Positions 28,019-37,502 of a stretch of 64,000 bases of DNA are shown here, one piece after another. This stretch comes from Staphylococcus simiae (GTDB taxonomy: Bacteria > Bacillota > Bacilli > Staphylococcales > Staphylococcaceae), in the NCBI RefSeq assembly GCF_017357005.1, contig NZ_CP071589.1, positions 2,542,001 to 2,606,000 on the forward strand, written 5' to 3'. The translations under genes and the position numbers were made by a program. The number at the start of each line of letters is the position of its first letter. The stretch's first letter is position 1. The notes beneath the pieces were generated by a model. It was not told the origin of the DNA, did not search any database, and saw only the letters and a list, made by a program, of their open reading frames with translations.

Positions 28019-28579
28019 TTATTTTTTTAAAAATATATTCAAGAGTGAATAAACTTCATCTTTAAAGCGATTTTTACTCTCTTCAACTTCTCCAAATTTT
28101 TGAGAAAATGACGCTTTTAAATAGCAACTTTCTAAAAACAGCAATATCAAGTTTTTAAAATCTTCTTCAGACATTGTCATCTTCGTTTCATCGTAAAACC
28201 TTGATACTTCGTCGCTTAACTTACTATTTAAGCTTTGAATTTGATTATAAATATCTTCAGAAAACTCTTCAGGTGTATTAGACAATTGGACATACATTCT
28301 AATATACCTTTCTTCAACATCAAAAATAAATTCAAATAAAAACTGATATAGTGCATCAATAGAATAATTGGATTTATTTTGATTGATCAGAATAGTATTG
28401 GCCAGATAATCAAAGCAGCATTCTACACTTCGTTCATAAATATCCTTTTTCGAACCGAAATGATAGTAGACACTAGCTTTTCTTATATTCACACTTTTAG
28501 CTATATCATCAAGTGTTGTACCATCATACCCCTTCTCTGAAAATAAGGTTATTGCATTATCAATAATCTTATCCTTCAA
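28019..28579 (-). CDS. icaR: TetR-family repressor of the ica operon
   Basis: 186-residue repressor of icaADBC. The TetR helix-turn-helix is [29 protein letters not shown] (about 21-49), and the rest is a helical dimerisation and ligand domain. The start is TTG with GGGGG nine bases upstream. Divergent from icaA across 163 bp, the standard arrangement. A long 3' UTR with an anti-Shine-Dalgarno motif suggests the post-transcriptional control known in S. aureus. Confidence 0.95.
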   Translation of the reverse strand: MKDKIIDNAITLFSEKGYDGTTLDDIAKSVNIRKASVYYHFGSKKDIYERSVECCFDYLANTILINQNKSNYSIDALYQFLFEFIFDVEERYIRMYVQLSNTPEEFSEDIYNQIQSLNSKLSDEVSRFYDETKMTMSEEDFKNLILLFLESCYLKASFSQKFGEVEESKNRFKDEVYSLLNIFLKK

Positions 28580-28742
28580 TTTTTCAAACCCCCTACGGAA
28601 AATTAATCACATAATGTTACAGGAAAATTAAGTTGCAATTACAAATATTTCCGTTTAATTATAACAACAATCTATTGCAAATTAAAATACTATCAATTAC
28701 CATATGGCTTACAACCTAACTAACGAAAGGTAGGTAAACATC
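28580..28742. promoter_or_regulatory. icaR-icaA intergenic operator region
   Basis: Holds both promoters and the IcaR binding site next to icaA. The five-base TATTT (28646-28650), whose deletion in S. aureus MN8m derepresses ica, is present. The region looks nearly unchanged from the S. aureus sequence I recall. GGTAGG precedes the icaA TTG start. Confidence 0.8.
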
Positions 28743-29987
28743 TTGCATTTTTTTAACTTTTTACTTTTTTATCCAGTTTTCATGTCTATTTATTGGATTG
28801 TAGGTTCAATTTATTACTTCTTTACTAAAGAAATTACACATAAAATGAACCGAAAATTAGACATTGATCCTGAAAAATTGGAAGGTATTTCATTTTTACT
28901 CGCGTGTTATAACGAAAGCGAGACAATCGAAGACACGTTGTCTAACGTATTGTCATTAAAATATGAGAAAAAAGAAATCATCATTATTAATGACGGTAGT
29001 TCTGACAACACAGCTGAACTTATCTACAAAATGAAAGAAGATCCAAATAATGACTTCATCTTTGTAGATTTGCAAGAAAACAGAGGTAAGGCAAATGCCC
29101 TTAACCAAGGTATTAAACATGCATCTTATGATTATGTTATGTGCTTAGATGCCGATACAATTGTGGCTGAAGATGCACCATATTACATGATCGAGAACTT
29201 TAAACATGATCCAAAACTTGGCGCGGTCACTGGCAATCCTAGAATACGTAATAAAAGTTCTATTTTAGGTAAAATCCAAACGATCGAATATGCTAGCTTA
29301 ATTGGTTGTATTAAGCGTAGCCAAACACTTGCTGGTGCTGTTAATACGATTTCGGGTGTCTTCACATTATTCAAAAAAAGTGCAGTTGAAAATGTTGGTT
29401 ACTGGGATACTGATATGATTACAGAAGATATTGCTGCATCTTGGAAACTTCATTTATCTGGTTATCATATCAAGTATGAACCACGCGCAATGTGTTGGAT
29501 GCTTGTTCCAGAAACATTGGGAGGTTTATGGAAACAACGTGTTCGCTGGGCGCAAGGTGGTCACGAAGTATTACTTAGGGACTTTTTCACAACGATGAAA
29601 AAAAGAAAATTCCCACTATATATATTAATGTTTGAACAAATTATCTCAATTTTATGGGTATACATTGTTCTCTTATATTTAGGATATTTAATCATCACTG
29701 CTAATTTCTTAGATTACACATTTATGACATATAGTTTTTCTATTTTCTTGTTTTCATCATTTACTATGACATTTATAAACGTTGTTCAATTTACAGTCGC
29801 ACTCTTTATCGATAGTCGCTACGAAAAGAAAAATATGGCCGGACTGATATTCGTCAGCTGGTACCCAACTGTTTATTGGATTATCAATGCCGCAGTTGTA
29901 TTAGTCGCGTTTCCTAAGGCTTTAAAAAGAAAGAAAGGTGGTTACGCAACATGGTCAAGCCCAGACAGAGGGAATATCCAACGCTAA
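28743..29987 (+). CDS. icaA: PNAG/PIA N-acetylglucosaminyltransferase
   Basis: 414-residue membrane glycosyltransferase (GT2) that polymerises UDP-GlcNAc into beta-1,6-linked poly-N-acetylglucosamine. One or two N-terminal helices (about 3-27), a cytoplasmic GT2 domain with [25 protein letters not shown] and QRVRWAQGG (the D,D,D,QxxRW set), then C-terminal helices (about 295-400). The start is TTG. The 3' end overlaps icaD by 37 bp. Needs IcaD for full activity. Intact. Confidence 0.97.
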   Translation: MHFFNFLLFYPVFMSIYWIVGSIYYFFTKEITHKMNRKLDIDPEKLEGISFLLACYNESETIEDTLSNVLSLKYEKKEIIIINDGSSDNTAELIYKMKEDPNNDFIFVDLQENRGKANALNQGIKHASYDYVMCLDADTIVAEDAPYYMIENFKHDPKLGAVTGNPRIRNKSSILGKIQTIEYASLIGCIKRSQTLAGAVNTISGVFTLFKKSAVENVGYWDTDMITEDIAASWKLHLSGYHIKYEPRAMCWMLVPETLGGLWKQRVRWAQGGHEVLLRDFFTTMKKRKFPLYILMFEQIISILWVYIVLLYLGYLIITANFLDYTFMTYSFSIFLFSSFTMTFINVVQFTVALFIDSRYEKKNMAGLIFVSWYPTVYWIINAAVVLVAFPKALKRKKGGYATWSSPDRGNIQR

Positions 29988-30268
29988 AATCATCCTTAAA
30001 TATAGTTAGAGAAACATCACTAGTTGCGATTTCTTGTGTCTTTTGGATTTATTGTGTCGTTGTACTACTTGTTTATATTGGCACAATCTTTGATATCCAA
30101 GATGAAAGTATTATCACAATTCGTGTTGCTCTAAACATCGAAAATAAAGAAATATTCGAAATTTTCAAAACAATGGGGATCTTCTCAATTATCATCTTTG
30201 TCTTTTTTACAATTAGCTTGTTAATTCAAAGGTGGCAGAAAGGAAGACATCAGCGTGAAACCAAATAA
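29951..30268 (+). CDS. icaD: IcaA accessory membrane protein
   Basis: 105-residue protein with two transmembrane helices (about 22-46 and 74-94) that partners IcaA in PNAG synthesis. It begins [20 protein letters not shown], like S. aureus IcaD, and is slightly longer at the C-terminus. Overlaps icaA (37 bp) and icaB (14 bp). Confidence 0.96.
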   Translation: MVKPRQREYPTLKSSLNIVRETSLVAISCVFWIYCVVVLLVYIGTIFDIQDESIITIRVALNIENKEIFEIFKTMGIFSIIIFVFFTISLLIQRWQKGRHQRETK

Positions 30269-31130
30269 ATTTTTACTTATCGTAATGAGTATCATTCTCA
30301 TCTTACCAATGATTACTCCAATTCACAATGTTGCATATGCAGATAGTGATGATGGTAAGCCTACAAAACTTAAATATCATAAAAATAGTGCCTTAGCACT
30401 TAACTACCATAGAGTAAGAAAAGCTGGATTTCTCAACAACTTCATCTATTTCTTCTCTAGTAGTAAAGAAATTAAGAACTATAGTGTTTCTAAATCTCAA
30501 TTCGAGTCACAAATTAAGTGGTTGAAAAAACATGATGCTAAATTCTTAACATTAAAAGAGTTTCTTTATTACAAGGAGAAAGGCAAATTTCCTAAACGTA
30601 GTGTTTGGATAAATTTCGATGATATGGATGCTACAATTTATGAAAATGCCTATCCAATATTAAAGAAATATAAAGTTCCAGCAACTGGATTTGTCATTAC
30701 GGGACATGTTGGTGAAAAGAATTTCCATAACTTAAATATGATTACTGAATCACAGTTAAAAGAGATGTATAGTTCAGGTTTATGGGAATTTGAAACGCAT
30801 ACTAACAATTTACATTCACTGTATAAAAATGACAAATCAAAAATGCTACAAACATCGAACAGTAAAATTACTGAAGATTTAGAAAAAAGCACCGATTATT
30901 TAACTAAACATTTTCATAAACCTCAAAAAACACTTGCCTATCCTTACGGTTTAATGAATGATGATAAATTGCCCGCTCTTAAAAAAGCAGGTATTAAATA
31001 TGGTTTTTCATTAGAAGAAAAAGCAGTCACGCCAGACACCGACGACTACTTCATCCCAAGAATATTGATTAGTGATGATGCATTCGAGCATTTAATTAAG
31101 AGATGGGACGGATTTCATGAAGAAGATTAG
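30255..31130 (+). CDS. icaB: PNAG N-deacetylase
   Basis: 291-residue secreted polysaccharide deacetylase that removes part of the acetyl groups from surface PNAG. The signal peptide ends near AYA (about 29). The NodB-like domain has the catalytic Asp pair in WINFDDMD, the HTNNLH metal motif and the AYPYG motif. The start is GTG with AGGAAG upstream. Overlaps icaD and icaC by 14 bp each. Intact. Confidence 0.96.
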   Translation: MKPNKFLLIVMSIILILPMITPIHNVAYADSDDGKPTKLKYHKNSALALNYHRVRKAGFLNNFIYFFSSSKEIKNYSVSKSQFESQIKWLKKHDAKFLTLKEFLYYKEKGKFPKRSVWINFDDMDATIYENAYPILKKYKVPATGFVITGHVGEKNFHNLNMITESQLKEMYSSGLWEFETHTNNLHSLYKNDKSKMLQTSNSKITEDLEKSTDYLTKHFHKPQKTLAYPYGLMNDDKLPALKKAGIKYGFSLEEKAVTPDTDDYFIPRILISDDAFEHLIKRWDGFHEED

Positions 31131-32169
31131 ACTTGAATTAGTATACTTACGAGCTTTAATTTGTACGATTATCATTATTACACACTTATTAACTCAAATT
31201 ACCTTGGAACACGAAAATTTAGAAGGTGGTTCACTCGTATTACAATTTTACATTAGAAATATTGTTATCTTTGGTACACCTTGCTTTATTATCTTGTCTC
31301 AATTATTAACAACATTGAATTATCAAAAGGTTACATATAGATACCTTACTTCGCGTATCAAGTATATTTTAATTCCTTATCTTTTAATGGGGTTATTTTA
31401 TAGCTATAGCGAATCATTATTAACAAATTCATCATTTAGTAAGCAGTTCCTTGAAAATGTATTACTTGGACAATGGTATGGTTATTTTATTGTTGTTATC
31501 ATGCAGTTCTTTATTTTGAGTTATATTATCTTTAAAATAAATTACAATTTATTTAATAGTAAGATTCTGTTGTTACTATCATTTATCGTATAACAAGTAT
31601 TCCTATACTATTTCTCTAACAATTCACAATTCCATGCTGCTGTACTACATTATTATCCTTTAAGTGAAAACACTATTATCTTTGGATGGATATTCTATTT
31701 CTTCCTAGGTGCTTATATTGGATATAATTATGATCGAGTTCTTAATTTCTTAGATCGCTTTTTAGTCATTATTCTAGTATTAGCAGTCGCATCATACTTT
31801 GTATTTATCGCTTTATCTAATGGTGATTATTGGAATGTCACAAGTTTTTCATATTCATTAACGCTTTATAATAGTGTTATGTTTATCGCTATATTAGGTA
31901 TATGTACTCATTTTAAAACGATGTTATTCAACACCGTTCAAATGATTAGTGCATTCTCGTTCTTTATCTATTTGTTACATCCAATTATTTTAGATTCATT
32001 ATTTGCTTACACAAACATTTTCGAAGACAATACTATTGTGTTCTTAGCAATATCATTGCTATTTATTATTGGACTATGTATTGGTGTCGGAATGATCTTG
32101 CGTGAATTCTATATTTTTAGATTTATTATAGGTAAACAACCATACAAACTTAATATTTTTGCTTACTAG
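31117..32169 (+). pseudogene. icaC: icaC, broken by an in-frame stop at codon 159
   Basis: Membrane acyltransferase-3 family protein thought to O-succinylate PNAG or to help its export. The reading frame is 350 codons long, the normal IcaC length, but codon 159 (31591-31593) is TAA where S. aureus has a Gln codon as I recall. Downstream sequence continues in the same frame with normal IcaC text (HYYPLSENTIIFGWIFYFFLGAYIGYN onward) to KLNIFAY. There is no frameshift, so this is a single C to T class nonsense change. The product would keep only the first four or five of about ten helices. Confidence 0.92.
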
Positions 32170-32181
32170 TATGACCCACAC

Positions 32182-32231
32182 AAAAACACTTGGTAGATGG
32201 AAAAATAGTTTCATCTACCAAGTGTTTTTTC
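32182..32231. terminator. Bidirectional terminator of ica and lipase operons
   Basis: AACACTTGGTAGATG / CATCTACCAAGTGTT stem with TTTTTT on the plus strand and GTGTTTTTG on the minus strand. It ends icaADBC from one side and the lipase unit from the other. Confidence 0.93.
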
Positions 32232-32258
32232 ATATTATGACACTTTATATTTGGCTAA

Positions 32259-32327
32259 TTATTTAAATAATTGTCTGAGTACTCGGAAAAGTGAGCCGAT
32301 AAGTTGGAAGAAGTCTGCCGTCATCAT
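32259..32327 (-). CDS. PSM-like amphipathic peptide downstream of lipase (22 aa)
   Basis: ORF of 22 codons starting MMTADFFQLI and ending LFRVLRQLFK, with net charge about +2. GGGAGGG lies five bases before the first ATG (eight before the second), a better ribosome binding site than most genes here. On a helical wheel every Phe, Leu, Ile and Val falls in one 180-degree arc and nearly all polar residues in the other. Size, lack of a signal peptide, absence of Cys and amphipathicity match alpha-type phenol-soluble modulins. It starts 40 bp after the lipase stop, before the shared terminator. No named homologue is recognised; expression is unproven. Confidence 0.65.
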   Translation of the reverse strand: MMTADFFQLIGSLFRVLRQLFK

Positions 32328-32366
32328 CAATACCCTCCCGTCATTTTATTCTTTAACATGCATATT

Positions 32367-34454
32367 TCAGCTTGTTTGTTGTTCTGCTTGCACTAAATCG
32401 TCTGCTAAACCATGCCAGAAATCTTGTAATTCTTCTCGAGTTCGTGCTGTATCAGTATTATCTTGACCTACAAAATCCACATGATCCCAATCATGACGTG
32501 TCGGTGTTACTTGCCAAATTCCTTTTTGCACTTGATCTGTAGCTTCTGTATATGCTTGGTTGAAAGGATGTTGAGAAGAAATCACAGATACTAAGCCATC
32601 GTTTTCTCTCCATTCTTTTTCAGTAGCTTTACCAATTAAATTACCTGTTAATACAAATGGTAAAAACATATTTAAATCTGCTTTTTGTCTATCGCCAATT
32701 AGAGCTTTATGTGTTGCTTCTCCTGTATATGTTTTATATACGATATTAGGATTTAATGACGTCTTACGGTTTAGCTCAGTCGCGCCATCTCTCGTTAAAT
32801 CGTAAAAACCATTATCTTGTGATTTCCACAGTTTAGAATTTTTCACACGTTTAATATAATCAATATATGATTCATTAGGTTGTTGTTTTAAGCCCCATTG
32901 ATCTAAACCAAAGTTAACGCGTGAATTTTTATTACCAAACATTTTACCTAAATCATAAACGACTTGGCGCACAATAGCTTCATTACCTGCTAAATCAGAT
33001 GCATGTGTTCCATTATGCGGTGTTCCTAATGTGGTAATTGAAGATACCATATTGTCGTGATTTCCTTGGAATAAAGGTGAAATTTCGCCACCATGTTGTT
33101 GTTGATAGTCTATTTCTTCTTGGTTACCGTTACGTAGCAACTCTTCTAATTGACGAATCGTTTGACCACCCATACTATGACCAACTAAATGGACTTTTTG
33201 ACCTGGTTGCCAATCTTTATAAACACCTTCATATGTTTTGCCATATCTTTCATGTCCATATTTTGCAGCGTGTGCAGCACCATAGTCTACACGGCCACCT
33301 TTAATATAGTAATATAACTCTACCGCACGATCATAGTTACTACCAAATGCACTAATGCTAGCTTCATGAGTTCGATAACCATTTTGTTCTAGGTCTTGAC
33401 GAATATTCATTTTATCGCCACCCCAATAATGTGACAGTACTGATGGGTTAATATCATCTGTAAAACCATTGAAGCCATGTACTAAGATGATAGGGTCTTG
33501 GTTTTTATATTGTCCTTGTTTAGCAACTTTATTTGTTTGATCATCTTTAGTTTGTGACTCACGTTGAGATGAGGACTTATTTGGTGTTACTACTGCATTA
33601 TTTTTCAAGACGTCTAAATCTCGCTGTTGTTTTTGATCTTTATCCTGACTGTTATCATCACTCTTAGTATTATCTAAGGTATCTAATACTGGCGTTGTCT
33701 TTTTAGATGTCGATGCTGTTACACGCTGTTCTTCTGGTTTAATGTCCTGTTGCTGAACTAGTTGTTGCTCAGCACCTTGTTGTTTAACTTTTTCTTCATT
33801 TTCAGAGACTTGTTGTGCATTGCCAGCACTTGTGGCTGTAGTGTCTTGATTTTTGTTATTGTCAACTGACCCTTCACTATCATCTCTGTTGACTTTAGAT
33901 GCTGGGCTATTTGTATTGTCCTTTGTTAAATTAGTTGTTGTTTCTATTTGTTGCTCTTTAGCTTGTTGATTATCCTTCACTTCATCATTAGCATTTGTAT
34001 TTTGTTGATGATTCTGTTGAGCATCGTCTTTTGTGTTCTGTTGTTCTTGTTTATCTGTCGTTATTGCTTCTTTGGTTGGCATTTGAGCTGCTAAACGACT
34101 ATCTTTGGTTGATGCTCCTGTTGTGTCGTCTTGGTTATCATTTAACGCTTCATTCGTATCATGCTTATCTTGTTCGATGATACCTTTGTTACTATGTAAG
34201 TTTGTTGTATTTGCTTGATTTTCAGATTTCTGTAGTTTATCTGTCGTTGATGACTGTTCAGAATCTGCTTCCCTTGTTTGTTCTTCCCCAATAGATTGTG
34301 CTGTTACTGTACTCTGCTGTGAATTTCCCACATCCACATGCTTTTCAGCTGCTTGTGCATTTCCACCACCCATAAATAATAAAGTAGCAATGAGTATAGA
34401 AGATGTACCTACACTAAATTTACGAATACTGTATTTATTTTGTCTTGTTTTCAT
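32367..34454 (-). CDS. lip1: Secreted triacylglycerol lipase (glycerol ester hydrolase)
   Basis: 695-residue staphylococcal pre-pro-lipase. YSIRK signal peptide (about 1-35), a long Gln/Asn/Asp/Thr-rich propeptide (about 36-305) and a mature lipase (about 306-695). The oxyanion region is PIILVHGFNGF, the nucleophile Ser427 lies in GHSMGGQ, TTLGTPHNGTHASD follows, and the catalytic His region is HDWDHVDF. It frees fatty acids from host lipids. The ATG at 34454 has GAGGTG upstream; the earlier GTG is poor. A 21-codon peptide ORF lies 26 bp upstream and a 22-codon one 40 bp downstream on the same strand. Best match by memory is S. aureus Lip1 (Geh1). Confidence 0.94.
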   Translation of the reverse strand: MKTRQNKYSIRKFSVGTSSILIATLLFMGGGNAQAAEKHVDVGNSQQSTVTAQSIGEEQTREADSEQSSTTDKLQKSENQANTTNLHSNKGIIEQDKHDTNEALNDNQDDTTGASTKDSRLAAQMPTKEAITTDKQEQQNTKDDAQQNHQQNTNANDEVKDNQQAKEQQIETTTNLTKDNTNSPASKVNRDDSEGSVDNNKNQDTTATSAGNAQQVSENEEKVKQQGAEQQLVQQQDIKPEEQRVTASTSKKTTPVLDTLDNTKSDDNSQDKDQKQQRDLDVLKNNAVVTPNKSSSQRESQTKDDQTNKVAKQGQYKNQDPIILVHGFNGFTDDINPSVLSHYWGGDKMNIRQDLEQNGYRTHEASISAFGSNYDRAVELYYYIKGGRVDYGAAHAAKYGHERYGKTYEGVYKDWQPGQKVHLVGHSMGGQTIRQLEELLRNGNQEEIDYQQQHGGEISPLFQGNHDNMVSSITTLGTPHNGTHASDLAGNEAIVRQVVYDLGKMFGNKNSRVNFGLDQWGLKQQPNESYIDYIKRVKNSKLWKSQDNGFYDLTRDGATELNRKTSLNPNIVYKTYTGEATHKALIGDRQKADLNMFLPFVLTGNLIGKATEKEWRENDGLVSVISSQHPFNQAYTEATDQVQKGIWQVTPTRHDWDHVDFVGQDNTDTARTREELQDFWHGLADDLVQAEQQTS

Positions 34455-34480
34455 TGTCAGCACCTCTATTTGTATTGTAT

Positions 34481-34546
34481 TTAAATGAATAAATTGATAA
34501 TCACTCGAGGAATAAACCCAAATAACTTACTTAATAAAGCTTTCAT
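34481..34546 (-). CDS. PSM-like amphipathic peptide upstream of lipase (21 aa)
   Basis: ORF of 21 codons starting MKALLSKLFG and ending VIINLFI, with net charge about +3. AGGA is seven bases before the ATG. On a helical wheel most hydrophobic residues fill one half while Lys2, Ser6, Lys7, Arg14 and Asn18 fill the other; Pro13 would kink the helix. It is the first ORF after the promoter and cre site, 26 bp before the lipase ATG. It could be a secreted surfactant peptide or a short leader peptide controlling lipase expression. No homologue recognised. Confidence 0.6.
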   Translation of the reverse strand: MKALLSKLFGFIPRVIINLFI

Positions 34547-34577
34547 ATAACCATCCTTTCTTTTATACTTTTGAAAA

Positions 34578-34592
34578 AGTAAGCGTTTACAT
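34578..34592 (-). promoter_or_regulatory. CcpA cre site in the lipase leader
   Basis: ATGTAAACGCTTACT on the minus strand, a full match to the cre consensus WTGNAANCGNWNNCW. It lies downstream of the promoter and 32 bp before the peptide ATG, so CcpA would act as a roadblock. Implies glucose repression of the peptide-lipase unit. Confidence 0.8.
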
Positions 34593-34665
34593 TAACATAC
34601 AAAAAATATATTCTCTTTACGAGAATTAAATATGTTTCGCTAACCATTTCAAATAATTAATTAAT

Positions 34666-34694
34666 ATTTTAATGCAAAAGTTTTCTTACGTCAA
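34666..34694 (-). promoter_or_regulatory. Sigma-A promoter of the lipase unit
   Basis: TTGACG (34694-34689), 17-base spacer, TAAAAT (34671-34666). It leaves a leader of about 110 nt before the 21-aa peptide ORF. Confidence 0.7.
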
Positions 34695-34760
34695 CAATTA
34701 TGTACAATTTAATAAAACAAATTTCAATGTAATTTGTAACTATAATTCGAAAAAGCGTAC

Positions 34761-34794
34761 GACAGAGATAATTTGTCATAGCATTATTTCTGTC
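34761..34794 (-). terminator. his operon terminator
   Basis: GACAGAAATAAT ... ATTATCTCTGTC hairpin, 12 pairs including one G-U, with CTTTTTC a few bases beyond. Lies 48 bp after hisIE. Confidence 0.7.
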
Positions 34795-34842
34795 GTCCTC
34801 ACTTGCACATCAACATTTTTATGATGTCTTATAACTTCAATA

Positions 34843-35475
34843 CTACCACTGCGATATTTCTTGTCGTTCACCTTTAAAATTATTAACCTGACGATGTCTA
34901 TTAGCTAATACTTTTTCAACTGCAGAGAAATCAACTTCTAAAGCGTTTAAAAGAACAAATAAGTGATATAACTCGTCAGCGACTTCATTGACGACTTCAG
35001 TCTTATCCTCTTTCATTGCTGCAATGGCAATTTCAAATGCCTCTTCTCCAAACTTCTTAGTGATCTTCTCTATCCCCTCAGCTAATAAATACTTAGTATA
35101 GGAGTTCTGATTATCAGATATCGCACTTTTTGCAACTGTCGCCTCTAAATCTTGAACTTTAAATGGCACCGTTGTGTTAAAACAACTTTGATGTCCAGTA
35201 TGGCAGGTTGGACCATGTGGTGTAACTTCAATCAAAATCGTATCTCTATCGCAATCTATATGAATATTTTCAACATGTTGTACATGTCCAGATGTTTCCC
35301 CTTTAACCCACAGACGCTGTTTTGAACGTGAATAGAAACATACAATTTGATCCCTAACTGTTTTGTTAAATGCCTCTTCATTCATATAACCTAACATTAA
35401 AACTTGTTTCGTTTGATTATCTTGAAGTATGGCAGGTATTAATCCTTTACTAAAATCAATATCGTAAGTTGTCAT
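34843..35475 (-). CDS. hisIE: Bifunctional PRA-CH / PRA-PH (HisIE)
   Basis: 210-residue fusion catalysing steps 2 and 3 of histidine synthesis. The N-terminal phosphoribosyl-AMP cyclohydrolase (about 1-105) has MLGYMNEEAF, SRSKQRLWVKGETSG, DCDRDTILIEV and the zinc-linked GPTCHTGHQSCF. The C-terminal phosphoribosyl-ATP pyrophosphohydrolase (about 110-205) has EGIEKITKKFGEEAFEIAIA and NEVADELYHLFVLL. Last gene of the his operon; 4-bp overlap with hisF. Confidence 0.97.
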   Translation of the reverse strand: MTTYDIDFSKGLIPAILQDNQTKQVLMLGYMNEEAFNKTVRDQIVCFYSRSKQRLWVKGETSGHVQHVENIHIDCDRDTILIEVTPHGPTCHTGHQSCFNTTVPFKVQDLEATVAKSAISDNQNSYTKYLLAEGIEKITKKFGEEAFEIAIAAMKEDKTEVVNEVADELYHLFVLLNALEVDFSAVEKVLANRHRQVNNFKGERQEISQW

Positions 35476-36230
35476 CTTACTTGTATACCTCCTTGGCGCA
35501 TGGTGTCTTTCAATGATTGCACCGTAATTTCTCGATCGTGTAATATACTGGCAGCTAAACCTGCTGAAACATCAGTTTGTTGAAATAGTTCGACGAAATG
35601 TTGTGCATTCCCTCCACCACCAGATGCGATAATAGGTATGTTGACCAGCTGTTTAATAGCAGTTAAATGGTCGATATCAAATCCTTGTTTCATACCGTCA
35701 TGACTCATACTTGTAACTAAGAGTTCACCAGCTCCTAACGCTTCAACTTGCTGTACCCAGTCATAAACTCTAACGTTAGTTAGTTTCTTCCCACCATGTG
35801 TACAACAATAATAGTCTTTGCTTGTTTGATCATAAAAGCTATCTATAGCAATGCAGATACATTGTCTGCCAAATTTATCACTTGCCTGTTTAATAAGGTC
35901 TGGGTTTTTCAATGCACTCGAATTCAATGATACTTTATCAGCACCATGATTTAATAGTAGTGTTATATCTTCTAAACTTTGAATACCGCCACCAACGGTT
36001 AAAGGGATAAACAACTTTTTAGCAGTACTCTCAATGACATCAAGCATTAAATGATGACCTTCTTCCGTCTTAGAGATGTCTAAAAAAACGACCTCATCAG
36101 CACCCGCTTCATTGTAATACATTGCTAAATCAATAGGATCACCAATATCTCGCAGCCCTTTAAATTGAACACCTTTAACAACACGACCATCTTTAACGTC
36201 CAAGCATGGAATGATACGTTTTTTGATCAT
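35472..36230 (-). CDS. hisF: Imidazole glycerol phosphate synthase, cyclase subunit
   Basis: 252-residue TIM barrel forming IGP and AICAR from PRFAR and ammonia delivered by HisH. Marks are [21 protein letters not shown] with catalytic Asp (about 11), GGGIQSLED and IASGGGGN. The ATG at 36230 overlaps the hisA stop as ATGA and has GGAGGGG upstream, so the longer listed start is rejected. Confidence 0.97.
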   Translation of the reverse strand: MIKKRIIPCLDVKDGRVVKGVQFKGLRDIGDPIDLAMYYNEAGADEVVFLDISKTEEGHHLMLDVIESTAKKLFIPLTVGGGIQSLEDITLLLNHGADKVSLNSSALKNPDLIKQASDKFGRQCICIAIDSFYDQTSKDYYCCTHGGKKLTNVRVYDWVQQVEALGAGELLVTSMSHDGMKQGFDIDHLTAIKQLVNIPIIASGGGGNAQHFVELFQQTDVSAGLAASILHDREITVQSLKDTMRQGGIQVR

Positions 36231-36931
36231 TGTAACCCCTCCCAAAACGAAGGTTGGTGTGCTGCTTTGCCAACAATTGCTGCATGTACGTTTAATTGTG
36301 CCAATTGCTTAATATCTTGTTGATGTCTAATACCACCTGAGGCTATAACTGGTAACGATGTTGCTTGAACCAACTTACCCGTTAATTCAAAATTAGGCCC
36401 AGCCATCTTACCATCCTTGGCTATGTCAGTATAAATGATGCCACCTAAAGGTAGATGATTAATTTGTGATACATAGTCAAATAAATCAAGCGCTGTATCT
36501 TCTTCCCAACCATTAATTTTAATATTAGTACCATAAGCATCAATTGATACATAAAGTCGTTCAGGAAATAGATGTGACATGTCCGTTAGCCACTCAATGT
36601 CTTTAATGGCTTTTGTACCAACAATACAATAGTTAATACCTGCAGCTAAGTAATCCATAATTTGTTGTTTTGTACGAATCCCTCCACCAACTTCAATATC
36701 TTTATTTGTTAATTGTCTTAGTTTGTTAATATAAGTAAATTCACAAGCCTTTTGTTCTTTTGCACCTATCAGATCAACAATATGAATCCGTCTGACACAT
36801 TGAAATTTATTATAAAATTGAATACTTTCTTCTGCTGAACGTGTCATTTTTTCTTCACTCGCATATTTTCCTTCTGTTAAGCGCACACTTGTAGAATTAA
36901 TAAGGTCAATTGCCGGCCATATTTGAATCAT
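36227..36931 (-). CDS. hisA: ProFAR isomerase
   Basis: 234-residue TIM barrel that isomerises ProFAR to PRFAR. Marks are [20 protein letters not shown] with catalytic Asp (about 8), [10 protein letters not shown] and [15 protein letters not shown] with the second Asp. Overlaps hisH by 26 bp and hisF by 4 bp. Confidence 0.96.
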   Translation of the reverse strand: MIQIWPAIDLINSTSVRLTEGKYASEEKMTRSAEESIQFYNKFQCVRRIHIVDLIGAKEQKACEFTYINKLRQLTNKDIEVGGGIRTKQQIMDYLAAGINYCIVGTKAIKDIEWLTDMSHLFPERLYVSIDAYGTNIKINGWEEDTALDLFDYVSQINHLPLGGIIYTDIAKDGKMAGPNFELTGKLVQATSLPVIASGGIRHQQDIKQLAQLNVHAAIVGKAAHQPSFWEGLQ

Positions 36932-37502
36932 TTATAAATCCCCCTTGCAAAGCTTGTTGCAAAATCTTTAAACCATAGTCCCCACTTTTCTCAGGGTGAA
37001 ATTGAATACCAATGCAGTTATTATACTGAATAATTGCGGGTATGTGTGTACCATATGAAGCATAAGCAACGACATGTTGAGTCATAGGTGCTTGATATGA
37101 GTGGACAAAGTAGACATCTTTCTTTAAAAAGTCATTATTACTGATTAAGTTATTCCATCCTAAATGTGGTACTGGCAATATTGTATTGATTAATGTGATA
37201 TTGCCAGGTACTAATCCTAAACCATCAACATTTCCTTCATCACTGTGTTCATACATTAATTGCATACCAAGGCATATTCCAACGATAGGTTTATCTTTAA
37301 CATCTCTTAATATTTCATCTAGTTTTAACCGATGGATAGCTAACATAGCATCTTTAAAGTGACCAACCCCTGGCAAAATAACTGCTTGTGCTCTATTTAT
37401 CATCGATGCCTCATGAGATATTGCGACATCGTAACCTAACCTCTCAACTGCTCTTGCTACATTACCAATATTACCTAATCCGTAATCTACAATAACTATC
37501 AT
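36906..37502 (-). CDS. hisH: Imidazole glycerol phosphate synthase, glutaminase subunit
   Basis: 198-residue class I glutamine amidotransferase that feeds ammonia to HisF. Triad: Cys in [15 protein letters not shown] (about 77), with His and Glu in [10 protein letters not shown] (about 171-173). [13 protein letters not shown] forms the oxyanion strand. Starts inside the hisB stop (4-bp overlap). Confidence 0.97.
   Translation of the reverse strand: MIVIVDYGLGNIGNVARAVERLGYDVAISHEASMINRAQAVILPGVGHFKDAMLAIHRLKLDEILRDVKDKPIVGICLGMQLMYEHSDEGNVDGLGLVPGNITLINTILPVPHLGWNNLISNNDFLKKDVYFVHSYQAPMTQHVVAYASYGTHIPAIIQYNNCIGIQFHPEKSGDYGLKILQQALQGGFINDSNMAGN

Noticed and set aside
34481..34546. Reading the 21-codon ORF only as an attenuator leader peptide
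   Set aside because: No run of regulatory codons and no terminator/antiterminator pair between it and the lipase, so a stand-alone peptide is the simpler reading, though leader function is not excluded.
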